From Pterois miles (lineage: Eukaryota; Chordata; Actinopteri; Perciformes; Scorpaenidae), in the NCBI GenBank assembly GCA_947000775.1, contig CAMQGK010000299.1, positions 19,516,001 to 19,580,000 of the forward strand: DNA of 64,000 nt, read 5' to 3'. A model generated the notes under the pieces. That model saw only the letters and a program-made list of their open reading frames with translations. It was not told the DNA's origin and searched no databases. This document shows positions 11,936-23,811 of the stretch, piece by piece. Position numbers and translations under genes: made by a program. Within the stretch, counting starts at the first letter, position 1. Each line of letters starts with the position of its first letter.

Positions 11936-12460
11936 CAATACCAGTTTCTTTAATGCAACTTCAGATTTTTAGGTTGTAGCACGCTCAGATTTAGAAGAAG
12001 AAGAAGATAGTCCTTTATTAGTCCCGCAAGGGGAAATTCAATTTTTACACTCTGTTGTTAACTTATACAAGGTACATGCAGACCTGAACACACACATGCA
12101 CAAACATGCAACAATGGAGAGATGTCAGAGTGAGGGGGCTGCTCCTGACAAGCGCCCCGAGCAGTTGGGGGTTTGGTGCCTTGCTCAGGGGCACCTCGGC
12201 AGTGCCCAAGAGGTAAACTGGCACCTCTCCAGCTACCAGTTCACACTCAGTTCTTGGTCCATGTCGGGACTTGAACCGGTGACCCTCCGGTTCCCAAGCC
12301 AACTCCCTACAGACTGAGCTACTGCCGCCCACAAAAAGCTAGAGTGAAGATACTGGCACAGCTAGCTTGTGGCAAAGGAGGTTCAATAATGCTCTGTAAA
12401 AATTTGGCAAGGAAAAACTTTCATCCCTTGACCTCTGACCTCAAGATATGTCCTCCTCCA
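11936..12460. mobile_element. Family H copy split by a SINE
   Basis: Core sequence before 11995 (TTTCTTTAATGCAACTTCAG, GTAGCACGCTCAG) resumes after 12331 (AGCTAGAGTGAAGATACTGG, CCCTTGACCTCTGACC). The two halves are contiguous in other copies, so the SINE inserted later. Confidence 0.6.
11997..12330 (-). mobile_element. tRNA-derived SINE, minus orientation
   Basis: On the minus strand the head reads GGGCGGCAGTAGCTCAGTCT, with an A-box (TAGCTCAGTCTG) and a B-box (GGTTCAAGTCC), as in RNA polymerase III promoters. The body follows and the tail is TTTCCCCTTGCGGGACTAAT, then a CTT run. About 334 bp. The same tail type appears near 43080-43130. Confidence 0.75.
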
Positions 12461-12464
12461 CTGT

Positions 12465-13272
12465 GAGTAAAGCAACAGTGATAAACTTAGCATATTACGT
12501 CACGGCAGGTTATGAGATAGCCACAAAATTGAATCTATTTGATTTGTGTTCGTAGACACGAATTTCCCTTTTTTTGTGACGCTCAGCATGACTTTCAACA
12601 ATGTATTTTTTTATGCTTTTTCCTACAAATGTCCAGCAACATGTGGTAATTCGTCCCACGTATTGAGACGATGTCCCACATTTTCATTGGCTCCAGTTTT
12701 CAAAAGTCAAACTACTGCAGAACAGACACATTTTTAAAATCTGGCTTTTATTCAGTGGATGTAAAGAAAGCAGGAAGTCTGTCATCATGGTGCTGTATTT
12801 GCTGACAAACTGAGCACAGGTGGGTCAAGTGCTGGTTAACATGTCACCGTTTTTGCTACGCTACACCCAACGGAGAAAATGTGCAGATTTAGGTGGAATA
12901 TGATGGAAACTACCACAAAGAAAAGGAAGAGCAACTACAACAAAGACTGTGAAACTAATTATAAGTATTTATAAGCTGGTGGAAGGTGATGTGGACATGA
13001 AGTGACACAGTTCATGTGAGTCTCACAGGAAACAGGCAGCTCAAAAAGAGACGTGCCGATTTATGGATGCAGTCAGATAAAGCATAGAGACGTTACCAGA
13101 TAAGGGGCAGAATAGAAACGTTTATTATTTCAGTTAAATAGACATTATATGTGTCCCACGGCCCTGAAACTTGGGGACCAAGTATTGTGCCCAAATAGAA
13201 GGTGTGTCCTCATAATGTGCTGTGTGAACAGATGTCCCCACAACATCACTAGTACAACTACACACACACACC

Positions 13273-13316
<44 letters not shown>

Positions 13317-14210
13317 CTAACAGCACCCAGCAGCAGCTTCCTAATTCCATGCATGTATTCTTAACAGCAGTTCAAACTAACACAATTACCAGCGAGAGAG
13401 TCACTGAGCTCAGTCGACGTGGGAGCCGATTTGTTGTTTTGTACAAGACAAATGTGTCCTTAATTTAGCTAAACCCTTCAATAGAGCACATTGCACGACT
13501 GCAGATCGTTGACGATAGCAAAGCTCCAAAGCAAACACAGGAGAAGAACTAATTCATCCATCAGTTCAGTCTGTTAACAAACCAAACCTGAGGCTGAGTC
13601 GCTGTTGGCTTCCTGCACCCTGCAGCTGCACATCATTTGATGTGTATATTTGACATGCAGTGTTACACCTCTGACTTAATACAGCAGCAGGAGTCAACCA
13701 GACGAACCCCGGCATGGCATGACTCGCCATCAATAGGAGCTGTTAGATTAGAGGCAGATGATGCCGAGGGAATAAATAAGGACAATGCTGGACATGAGTG
13801 GTTGAGCTTAATCGATTCTGCTCCATGATTGTGATGTTGATATTTATCACCGTGGTCAACAGAAATCAAATCTTCCTTTCATGGATGCAAGTCACCTCAG
13901 AAAACCCAGAGTGTGTCACTGAGGTACTACACAGACACAATATACTGTAGTACCTCCACTTGCAAGTCAGCTGTTATAATGCTATTACTTTCAGAAGAAC
14001 ATCAGCTGCATTCTTTAAATTGCTGATGGCATTTACATGCTACATGTTGCTGAAAGATTCAGCCCTGTCTCATAAAAATTACATTCCCATACAACAAAAC
14101 TGCATTGTGAATTATGCAGATTTGTGTACTTAGACACAAATTTCACGTTTTTTTTAATCAATTTGAATGGAATATAAGTATAAATAGCAGTGACCACTAC
14201 ATGGTGAGAA
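12465..14210. other. Intergenic, no gene
   Basis: Between gpr142 and btbd17. Apart from the (CA)n tract at 13260-13314, no coding or repeat structure was recognised. Confidence 0.4.
13260..13314. repeat. (CA)n microsatellite
   Basis: CA dinucleotide tract interrupted once by CCGA near 13271. Confidence 0.95.
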
Positions 14211-14214
14211 GGTC

Positions 14215-14479
14215 ATACAGATGTTAGTGTCTAGAATGAAGATACTGGCATCACGTGAAACTAGAAAACCTAAAGAATACATCAGTACCAGCTAGATCAT
14301 ACTAGCTTGTTGTCTAAATAACGCTCCAAATCTACATACATGGAATAGCCTTTGTCAAAGGGTTCCCTTGACCTCTGATATGTGAATGAAAATGGGTTAA
14401 TTTACGATTAATCATGATTAACTATGGACAATCATGCGATTAATCACGATTAAATATTTTCATCTATTGACAGCCCTAG
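14215..14479. mobile_element. Family H element, right end intact
   Basis: Core words AACTAGAAAACCTAAAGAAT-like and CCCTTGACCTCTGATATGTG, then CGATTAATCACGATTAAATA and the terminus CTATTGACAGCCCTA. Confidence 0.6.
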
Positions 14480-15223
14480 TCCGTTGCTTGGTAATGTAAC
14501 AAACATAGTAATTTTAAGCCAAAACATGATGGGGTTTTTTTTTTCTCTAAACCTAAACAAGTAGTTTTGTTGTGTTTTTGTTTTGTTTTGTTTCAATTTG
14601 CATGTTTAAAACTGTTTAAAGCTGTTTTAAACAGGTTTATGTATCTTGAGAACTTTCTTGAAAGTCGCCCAAAGCAGAAATAACATACCCTCAAATATTT
14701 AGTATACTAGAGTATATGTACTTAGTAGCTTCCCGCCTCTGATTACATAATCAGGATGTACACCGGGAGGTTGTTATCAAACATATAATGATGATCTCTT
14801 TAAAGGACGTATAACACATGGAGTCATTTTCACACCTGCAGAGTCTTTTGGTTTCTCAGATTTATAGTTAGTTTCTATCTGCCTACATTTAGCTCGTCCC
14901 TCACAAACATCTGCCTCTGAACAGCAAATCTTCATCTGCAGCTGGAGGACTGAAAGAAACAGAAAGGAAGCACTAATGGAGCTGCAGCGAGATAAACGGA
15001 TGCAGAGGCAGGTCACCTCAGCCTGGACGCCGGCCATAACCTCAGCTCTCCAAACTGCCGCACTGTGCAGCTTTCAGGCAATAAGAGTCTCAGCGACGGT
15101 AACATGAGCAGCTCTCCAGACAAACGCTGTCATTTTATCTCAGACACACACTCATCAGGACGTCACGCTCCGTTCTGTCTTTATTATTAATTTCATACTT
15201 TTGATTAAAGAAAGAGGGATGGT

Positions 15224-15990
15224 TTCTATGGAGGATGGAACCAGACAAAATCAGTCAATAAATAAATAATCAATAAATAAATAAGTAAATAAATATGTCC
15301 TTAAATTTAGCAAAAATAATATTGAAAATAAATATAACCATTAATTGATTGATAAAATGTGACATAAATGGATATTTGCTTTAATTTGCTTCTTTATTAA
15401 TCTATCTTTGTATTAATTCCCTTAATTATTCACTCTTCTGTTTAGTTTTTCCTTGTATATACACTTATATATGTATATATTTTTCATTAATTTTAAAATG
15501 TATTTATTTATATTTGCATTTTTCATTTATACATTAATTGTATTTCTATTTTATATTATTTTATTTATTAACTATTTTATTCTATTTTATTTTTGTATTA
15601 TTATATTTATTTATTTTTTTTACTTTTGTAAATTTAATTTGTATCTATTTTCAATTTCATTAATTATTTAATCAATTAATTAATTAATTAATTAATTTAT
15701 TTATTTATTTATTCCTGTGGTCTTTTCTGTATACATTTCTTTACACATTTCTTTATATGGGGGCTGTAAATAAATGAATGAATACAAATAAATATATACA
15801 TACATTAAAAAAGTAATAATAATAATAACAAAATTATAACTATAAATTACAATGATTTAAAAAGAAAAAATTATATAAAATTAGAAAATTAAAAATGATA
15901 ACAGAAATGTCAATTAAGGTCTCATTTTAAAAATGAATTAATGACTTAATTTTTCTTTAATGTTAAATTTGATATAATTTATTTAGGTAT
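15224..15990. mobile_element. Family T element
   Basis: Left terminus TCTATGGAGGATGGAACCAG, then AATAAATA and TTTATTTA blocks with the family's AAATGTGACATAAATGGATA segment. The right terminus is lost in AT-rich sequence. Confidence 0.6.
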
Positions 15991-16490
15991 CATATGTTTG
16001 TATCAGTATTGAGGCCAATGTGAATAGTGTTGGATCCTGACTGCTGGTGAGATGCAGCTTGTCTGTCCTCTAGTGGTGAAGATGATGTGTAACTTCATCT
16101 GGTGAACTCTTTGACTGCAGGTTCCCTCTCTGTGGATTTTACTCTGGTGCTGTGAGATGGTTGAACACACGTGAATGGATGTTGTCTATATATGCTATTG
16201 CATTTCCACACTATTAAAGGGTGCGTTCACCCAAATTTCAAAAAAATAAACTTACTGTCATACTTATCTTTAATAGTATCTATCAGGCAGATTGTTTTTT
16301 TGTTTTCCATCTGAAAAACAGGGATAGGGAAATAGGGATTTGTGGATAATACAGAGTAACCACAACCTTGTTGAGATCTGTATCTGTTCAGATACCACTT
16401 TTAAACAATGTGAGTGCCACAAGTGAAATTGCAATCACCCCAAAAGTATCTGCAACACTAGATCCCACTGGAGGTAAAGGGTTATTTAAC

Positions 16491-17062
16491 TGGGGCTGTC
16501 AGTCAATTAAAATATCCAATCATGACTAATCACAAATTAGTAACATATTTTATATGTGCAAAATGTACCTTAATGGGAGATTTTCAACATGACTCTTTTC
16601 AATATGGAGTGGGCAAATATGCTGCTTTATGCAAATGTATGTACATATTTATTATTGCTCCAATCAGAACATGTCAAACTGCAGCCCAAAGCAACAACAG
16701 CTGTCAGCGTGTCAGAGTGCTGACTTGACTATGACTTGATCCAGACTGACTGGGACTATCATAAAGTGGGCATGTCTGTAAAGGGGAGACTGGTGGGGAC
16801 CCAGAGAACCCATTTACATTCACACATCTGGAGGTCAGAGGTCAAGGAACCCTTTGACATGATAGTTTTTCCTCGCTAAAATTTAATTTGCAGTATTATT
16901 TAACCTCCTTCATAACAAGCTATTATGACATGGTTGGTACCAATAGATTTATTAGGTTTTCTAGCTTCATATGATGCCAGTATTTTTAAAACTGAGCCTA
17001 AGCAACATAAAAATTGTAAATTCCATTAATGTGTTAATGAAATTAGTCGCCATGTGCATTAA
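16491..17062. mobile_element. Family H element, near full length
   Basis: Begins TGGGGCTGTCAGTCAATTAA, contains CAAACTGCAGCCCAAAGCAA, CTTGATCCAGACTGACTGGG, GGGGAGACTGGTGGGGACCC and CTGGAGGTCAGAGGTCAAGG, and ends in the TTAATGTGTTAATGAAATTA region; the far terminus is truncated. Confidence 0.65.
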
Positions 17063-17064
17063 AA

Positions 17065-18630
17065 CTGTGGTTGGAAATTTGTTTTTCAGGTTAGACTTGA
17101 AGTAAATGGTGTTGAATCTCTACAGAGCAACAAAAAGGGACCAAACATTTCACGTGTCCACACTGAAGGCCACTGTATGACTGACACCCAGACACAGAGA
17201 TCCCCTCTATCCAGAGTCAGACTGGGATAGAAGAACTCATCCTGCTGGATCATCATCGACTCTGACACACTATGTATGATCCATGATCCATGCACACAGG
17301 CTGGGGTCAGCAACACTGATATGGTGACACAAAAACAGATACAGCATAAACCACACAGATATCAGCTGTACAGACTCACTGACTGTTTTTCTTGAACGGA
17401 GCTTGAGTTTTGGTTTGTGATTGTACACATTTTCAAAAAAAATGATGATTTTTCTCAAAATCACAGAGAGAGGGATATTGATTGTATAACTTACCCCCTG
17501 ATGAGGCGTGCTGTAGCCTGAAGCTGTGAATAAATTGCCTGTGTTGCTGTGTCACGCACATGGACTGAACTGGGTGAACACACTGACACACATAACAGCA
17601 ATGCAAGTCTGCAACTACGGCCTTCATGCATTTTTAATACTGGCAGTTCTGGATCATGCGTCAGTGCTTGCAGATATCCCAGATCATCACAGCTGAAAAG
17701 ACTGAAATTCAGTTCAATTAAATTCATTTTTATATAGTCAGATAATAACAGAAGTTATCTTGAGACGTTTTTCTTATAGAGCAAGTCTAGACTGTACTCT
17801 ATAATTTAGAGATCCGATCCTCCATGAGCATGCATTCTTATGCAACAGTGGCAAAGAGAAACTCCCCTTAACAGGTAGAAACCCTTAGAAGAACCCGGTT
17901 CTGGGTGGGCAGCCGTCTGCTTCGACCGGTTAAAAACCTGCGATACAGATCAGTCCTCACCTACAGACCTGCACAGGCCATGCAGACGGCCCTCTAAAAA
18001 ATAATATAATAATCTGTTTTTTTTTCTTAAATGTCAGTGGAAACCCTTCCTTATTTTCTGTATTGAGGTCATGATCAAATAGATAAATAAATAAAGATAT
18101 GTGATGCATCTTAAATTCCACACGACCATACTACATACTAGTGTTGGTGATCACAGCTAAGACAGCTAGCTAGCTAGTGTTGGTTACGTATATTGTACAA
18201 GACGAGAGATGTAGTTCATTAGGTTTCACACAAAACTAAATGATACTACGACTTGGAAAATTATGGTTTAAACTGACAAACATCATCTGTGTGATTAATG
18301 GTGCAATTCAAACTGGATCAAGCAAATATTTGTCTGTCTCCGTTGACTACCATTCATATTTTTTCTGAAATAGTGTCCCACCAAAAGTCACTGGACTTCT
18401 GCCTATTTGGCCTATAGAGCACCAAAAGGCCTCGAGCCGGCCCTGGACCTGCCGTGGGATCAAACATCACAGCTGTGTCTCCCCGTCCACAGCTGTCTGA
18501 GAGTCCCCGTGGCCTCCTCATCCAATCAATGCCATGCAGCGAGCGTTAATACCCAAGGATAGGAAAGTCAGAATCAAAGTGGTAGTCATGGAAACAACCC
18601 AGGCCTGTTTCCACCCACCAATCGATGAGG
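17065..18630. other. Intergenic, upstream of btbd17
   Basis: No gene recognised. Probably holds btbd17 regulatory sequence at its right end, but no specific site can be supported. Confidence 0.35.

Positions 18631-18633
<3 letters not shown>

Positions 18634-18701
<68 letters not shown>
18634..18701. repeat. (TG)n microsatellite upstream of btbd17
   Basis: About 34 uninterrupted TG units ending 122 bp before the btbd17 start codon, so in its promoter or 5' UTR. Confidence 0.95.
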
Positions 18702-18702
<1 letters not shown>

Positions 18703-18823
18703 TGGGCCGGATGTGGAGAGGAGAACCCCTGTCCCACATTCAGACACAGACCCCCCTCGTCCTCTAGTCCACAGAAATCCAGACGCACAGCAGCGAGGAC
18801 GGACAGAGGACGACTGAGAGAAG

Positions 18824-18920
18824 ATGGTGAAACAAGTTGTTCAGATCCACATTGGGATGCTGGTTCTGGTTCTGGTTCTGGTTCTGGCTCTCTGTCTGCA
18901 TTCAGGAGCAGCTGCTGCAG
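18824..18920 (+). CDS. btbd17: btbd17 exon 1 (signal peptide)
   Basis: The start is AAGATGG, a good Kozak context with A at -3 and G at +4. The 97-bp coding part gives 32 codons plus one base and ends at GCTGCAG|GTAAGC. Four tandem CTGGTT hexamers (about 18860-18883) encode the Leu-Val core of the signal peptide. Confidence 0.88.
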
Positions 18921-21900
18921 GTAAGCTAGTGTTCAGCTGCACGCTCACTCATCAAAGTCACTAAACAGGATGTGTCTGATCTAATTCTGCTTTACTTCAA
19001 CATGCTGCAGCACTGATTGATTCTGTGTGTGGGCCGGTGTGATGCGGTTTTCAGACTAATACCTACAGATAGATTAATGTTTTTCAGTGGCGCTGCACTG
19101 GAACTACTTTCTAGTAAAGTAGTGGTTCCCAGCTCATTATCACTGAGTAAACTGATGACACCAGGTTGGGAACAGAGTAGTCAAGGAATACAGTAAGGGG
19201 CCGTATCAAAATTATTAAGTAAGGAAGGGCGGTCAGAAAATAAGGACCTCAGCCTGATCTCCTAAATATTATGTTCCAACAAAACTGCATTGTCAGTTAC
19301 ATTTGGGGGGAACATATTTTCTCGCGGATCACATTTGTTTTTGGCGTACCACAAATAAAACTAAGAAGTCTGCATAGGGAGGGTGTCCAGGTAGGTTGAA
19401 AGGGTCAAAGATGGAAACCAGTCCTGTACTTATTTTAACCCAAAACATGGTTTTTATCTAAACCTAAACATGTAGTTTAGTTGCCTAAATGTAAAAAATA
19501 ACAGCAGTTTCAAAACAGCAAAATCACCACTTAAGACACTGTTGATATACACTTATGAATGAATTGTGATTGGAAACGTATCTGTGGTTTACAGATACGT
19601 ACAACGCCAACATTTTATACTTGCAACTGGGTTGCATTAAGCGTTCAGTGGTCTCTGTATCTGGGTTTTATTATGCCCATTATATCATTAGAACCAATTT
19701 TCAATATATTTTAAATGTATTATTTGCTGGGGTGGGGCTTTAAAACAGTTAAATCTACCATTAAGCCGTCCTCCCAATGCTTAATGGTGAAACCTATAAC
19801 TTTAGGTTATGCATGTCCATTATTTGACACAGACTGCTCTCAACTATGTACAAGTATTTCAGTTAAATTCACAAAATATTCAAACTTTATTGGGTGAACA
19901 GCAGAAATCAAAAATAAATGAGAAAATAAATACATGACTTGATAAATAAATAAATATGTCATTAAATTTAACCAATTAATGCAGCCATTAATTAATCGCT
20001 AAAACATTAATAATACAAATATACAATTTTGTCTCACTTTATCAATTAATTCATAGCTACGTTTATTTTTAATATTATTTTTGCTACATTTAATGATATA
20101 TTTATTCATCTATTTATTCATTCATTGAGTCATTTATTTATTTAGTCGTTTATTTTTGGCAGGTTTCATCCTCATAGACCTCGGTGAAACCAGGCAGATC
20201 ACTGAGTGACTACTGAATACCTCCTGACCTGCTTTGTGAACAGGCTGCACCAGAAACTGTGTTTTAAAGGGAACATCACAGCCCACAGCTGGGTTTGTGT
20301 CCTCTTCCGTTTTTATGAGGGGGAAAGGAAGTGCCAAAAACTTATGAAGAATCAGAAAGAGGAACACATTTTACTAATATAAATCCAGGCTCAGATCCAG
20401 TAACAGCGTAATCTGCAGGGGAGGGGAGGTGGACGAGGGTGGGGTGCTACAACCGCCTCAGATGAGACAAAGCTTTAATTAAACGTGACCCACAATCCCT
20501 CATTATCCAGACAGCGTGTGCAGCTGGACTGATCAATGGCGTGGGACTGGATACTGCCCCACTGTCTGCCCCTGTAGATCACTGACATGCAACTTCTGAG
20601 AAAGTTCACTTTATAATCCTGTTGTTTGGTATTTACATATTTCTTTTATTATAACTCTACATATTCCTCCTCCTTTCCAACTCCACCAGCAGGCATGCTG
20701 AAAGTTGACCCTCTCCTGGATGGAAGTGGCGGCGGCGGCGGCAGTGGGGACACCATCAGCCACTCCCTGACCGTGGTGCAGCGTCTGGAGGCCCTGCTGG
20801 CTCAGGGGAACGGCAGTGACGTGTCGCTCAGGGTGGAGACGCCCAGCGCCGACGAGGTGAAGGTGATCCAGGCTCACTCGCTGGTGCTCTCCCTGCAGAG
20901 CCCCGTGTTTGAGGAGATCCTGCTGAGCCGCAACAGCAGCACGCTGGTCCTGAAAGAGAGCTCTGACTGCGCTGCTGTGTTTGACAGGTTCATCAGGTGA
21001 GAGCATCTCATTATGAGAGATGACACGCGTCCACCCTCTGCAGTTTGACTGAGCTTTCATGCCCTCTAGAGGGATGAACTCTGGAACTGCAGCCCCACAT
21101 CTGAGCCAAACGATCAATGAGTCCAGCATAAAACAAACTGACCAATCAGGGAACTGCTGGGCTGCTCAATAGCAGCTCCTGTGATGTAGCAGTAAGACAT
21201 CGAGGAGCCTGTGCTGCAACAAAAATCAATGACAAAATCTATTTTTATCTCAAATGCTAATGAGGTTGATTAAAACCCGAATTACAGTCCCATCTGCCAG
21301 ACTGAAGGAAATCTCCTTGTTCATCTTGCAAAGTGGATCCACATTTCAAGTTTTTTTCACTTCTATAGTTTTGTAAGAGCTGCTCTGAGGTTAATGAAAG
21401 GCCCTGTTCAGACCTGGTATTAACATGCATCCTGAGTGATCGGATCACAGGTGGACAGCTCTAAGTACAGGTGTGAACAGACTCAAGGTGCACTGAGGAT
21501 GCACTGAGATCCAATCCTTCAGATCACATTCAGAGGTGGTCTGGGCCACATATGGCCACATTTTCTTTAGCAGTGTGTAGTAAATGTGTCCTGGGCCACA
21601 TTGAGGACCGCCTGCTCAACTGACGTCCCGCTGAGATCTGCGGATTTCTGAGCTCCTCATGTGAATAGACAGTCAGATGTGACTGGAGGCCTGGCGGCAT
21701 GGAAAAGGTTTCTGTGCTCTACAGTATTCTGTACATCTATATTTTATGTTTTATCAATCTAGGCACAGGAAATGCATTATTATCATACTGTCGGAGATGT
21801 GTCTGTATTTTTGTTCCAGTGCTCGTCAGCGGCACAATAAATGTGGTGCGCTTACTGTGGTATTTACTGTTGGGTGGTTGTGTGTCTGGCCTCTCCGGTC

Positions 21901-23580
21901 CAGCTTACGCTGCTGGGCTGCAGGTTTCCACCTGGCGCCGCTGCACCACACGCACCAGCTCTAATCGCTCCGTTCTCCTTTCGGCGATGGCCGAACATTA
22001 ACATCATGATTCCCCCATAGCATAAGGTTTAAATCTGAAATATTGCCAAATAGGCAAACACCAAATCCTGCGCCATCTCCCAGTCTGTCAACTCTCTCTC
22101 GTCCTGTGAGAAATCAGACTCTTGCTACTCTGAGCTGAGACTACACACATATCAGACACTTCACTTTCAGTTTGTAGCATCTATACTTATATCATGCCGC
22201 TAATACGCAAAAATGAACTAAATGGGTTTCTTTCTGTTAAAAAAGCAAATTTACAGTGGGGACAGTAGGTACGTACTGTGATCGGTGTGTGGGGTATGCC
22301 TTCATTCATGAAATATTACGTCACAATGCCTGCTGTACACACTGAAAGACACTGAATGACATCAGATCTAAAATGTTATTCCTTCATTTAGCGCAGAGAT
22401 TTTAAAAGTGGCAGATAAAATTTCTGAATGGCTGAAAAAATATATTTGCTTTGTCACAGAGGCAGGAAGTCCTTCATTAAACCTGTACTTTTTTTCTCTG
22501 AGCAGGTATCTGTATTGTGGAGAAATTTCTCTGCGTCTGGACCAGGCCACACCTTTACACAAGCTGGCCACTAAGTATCAAGTGACAGGCCTCCAGCAGG
22601 GCATCACCCAGTACATGACCCAGAATCTGGCCCGGGACTCATCCTCGGGCCATGTGGCGGGCTGGTACGAGTACGCCTTGCAGGCCGGGGACGTGACTCT
22701 GAGGGACAGCTGTCTGCAGTTCATGGCCTGGAACCTGTCGTCGGTGCTGCAGAGCGGCGAGTGGGTGACCATCAGCAGCCAGCTGCTCATGTCCCTGCTG
22801 CAGCGCTCCGACCTCATCCTGCAGAGTGAGATGGAGCTGTTTGCAGCACTGGAGGCCTGGATTATTCAGAATGAGCCAGACGGTCTGACAGCAGAGAACG
22901 CGCTGAGAGCTGTGCGTTATGCCATGATGCCGCCAAGAGAGCTCTTCTGCCTGCAGACCCACTCATCAGTCCTAGTTCGCTATCAGGAGTCGGTGCGCGA
23001 CCTGCTATACATGTCCTACCAGTTTCACTCTGCATCGCCACTGCACATGGCCAAGTACTTTGATGTGAACTGCAGCCTCTTCATGCCCAGGAACTACCTC
23101 TCACCGGTGTGGGGGTCGCCCTGGATCATCAGCAACCCCTCGCGAGATGACCGCAGCACCAGCTTCCAGACCCAGCTGGGGCCCAGCGGCCATGACTCCA
23201 GCAAGCGGGTGACTTGGAACGCCCTGTTCTCACCACGCTGGTTACCCCTCAGCATGAGGCCGATGTACACGGAGGCAGGCGCCATGCAGCCGACACGCGT
23301 GGAGGGAGGGCGCCCTCGCGTCATCATCACACCAGCCACATCCAGCGCAGATTTCGCTGGGGTGAACTTCCAGAAGACGGTGCTTGTGATGGCTCAGCAG
23401 CAGGGGAAGGTGGTGGTGAAACATGTCTACAACTTCCACCAGAGTACAGAAGAAAACGGTGATTTCTTGGCCGAAGCCGACCTGTACCGCCGGACGTCTG
23501 AATACCTCATTGATAGCTCCCTCTTCCTCCATATTGTGGTGAAGCCGCTGTACCAAACCCTCATAAACGGCAAGAATTGA
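18824..23580 (+). CDS. btbd17: BTBD17, secreted-type BTB/POZ-BACK domain protein
   Basis: Three exons (18824-18920, 20693-20996, 22506-23580) join with matching phases into 492 codons, 491 residues; human BTBD17 has 478. Residues 1-30 form a signal peptide (MVKQVV..., then a Leu-Val core and ALCLHSGAAAA). A Gly/Ser-rich linker follows at about 43-51. The BTB/POZ domain runs from about 63 to 165 (LEALLAQGNGSDVSLRVET, AHSLVLSLQSPVFEEILL, YLYCGEI). A BACK domain follows at about 170-275 (WYEYALQAGD, LLQRSDLILQSEMELFAALE). The C-terminal third ends in a TRAF-like all-beta region characteristic of BTBD17. BTB domains dimerise and often bind Cullin-3, but the signal peptide argues against a cytosolic ligase role; the function of BTBD17 is poorly known. 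Teleosts can hold a and b copies; which one this is cannot be told from one window. Confidence 0.93.
19905..20179. mobile_element. Family T fragment
   Basis: AATAAATA-rich with the right terminus TTTTTGGCAGGTTTCATCCT followed by CATAGA. In btbd17 intron 1. Confidence 0.55.
20693..20996 (+). CDS. btbd17: btbd17 exon 2 (Gly linker and first half of BTB domain)
   Basis: The acceptor is CCAGCAG|GC, a NAGNAG tandem site; the downstream AG is used here because it yields Gly-Met across the junction. A GGC triplet run (about 20729-20743) encodes five glycines. The donor is ATCAG|GTGAGA. The phase leaves two bases, completing Arg with the first base of exon 3. Confidence 0.92.
20997..22505. other. 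btbd17 intron 2
   Basis: About 21400-21680 looks like a dispersed teleost repeat (CAGACCTGGTATTAACATGC, GATCGGATCACAGGTGGACA), but no second copy is in this window. No gene. Confidence 0.35.
22506..23580 (+). CDS. btbd17: btbd17 exon 3 (end of BTB, BACK, C-terminal region)
   Basis: The acceptor is CTCTGAGCAG|GTATCTG and reading resumes as R-YLYCGEISLRL. The exon runs uninterrupted for 1,075 bp to TGA at 23578-23580. The open frame extends upstream of 22506 into intron 2; that part (from 22408) is not coding. Confidence 0.94.
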
Positions 23581-23811
23581 CCCCCCTGAGCCACCTTACC
23601 TCACCGAACACAATCCAACCTTGTGAAGCGACATCTCACTCATATCACGTCACTGGGTCACGGATCTGAATCCTCCTCGTGTGTGATGTTTGGATCATTT
23701 GTCTTGTCTCATATAACTGCTGTTTTCACTGGGCAACTAACACACCAAAGCTTTACTCATGACTGTCTGAGATAACCATGAGAGTGAAATCATGATGAAG
23801 CATGTGTCTTA

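Noticed and set aside
12245..12330. tRNA-like sequence with A and B boxes
   Set aside because: It is the head of a SINE; it continues into the SINE body and lacks a complete cloverleaf. The same applies to the heads at 30770 and 61150.
22639..23556. Minus-strand open frames across btbd17 exon 3
   Set aside because: Antisense shadows of a real, conserved coding exon.
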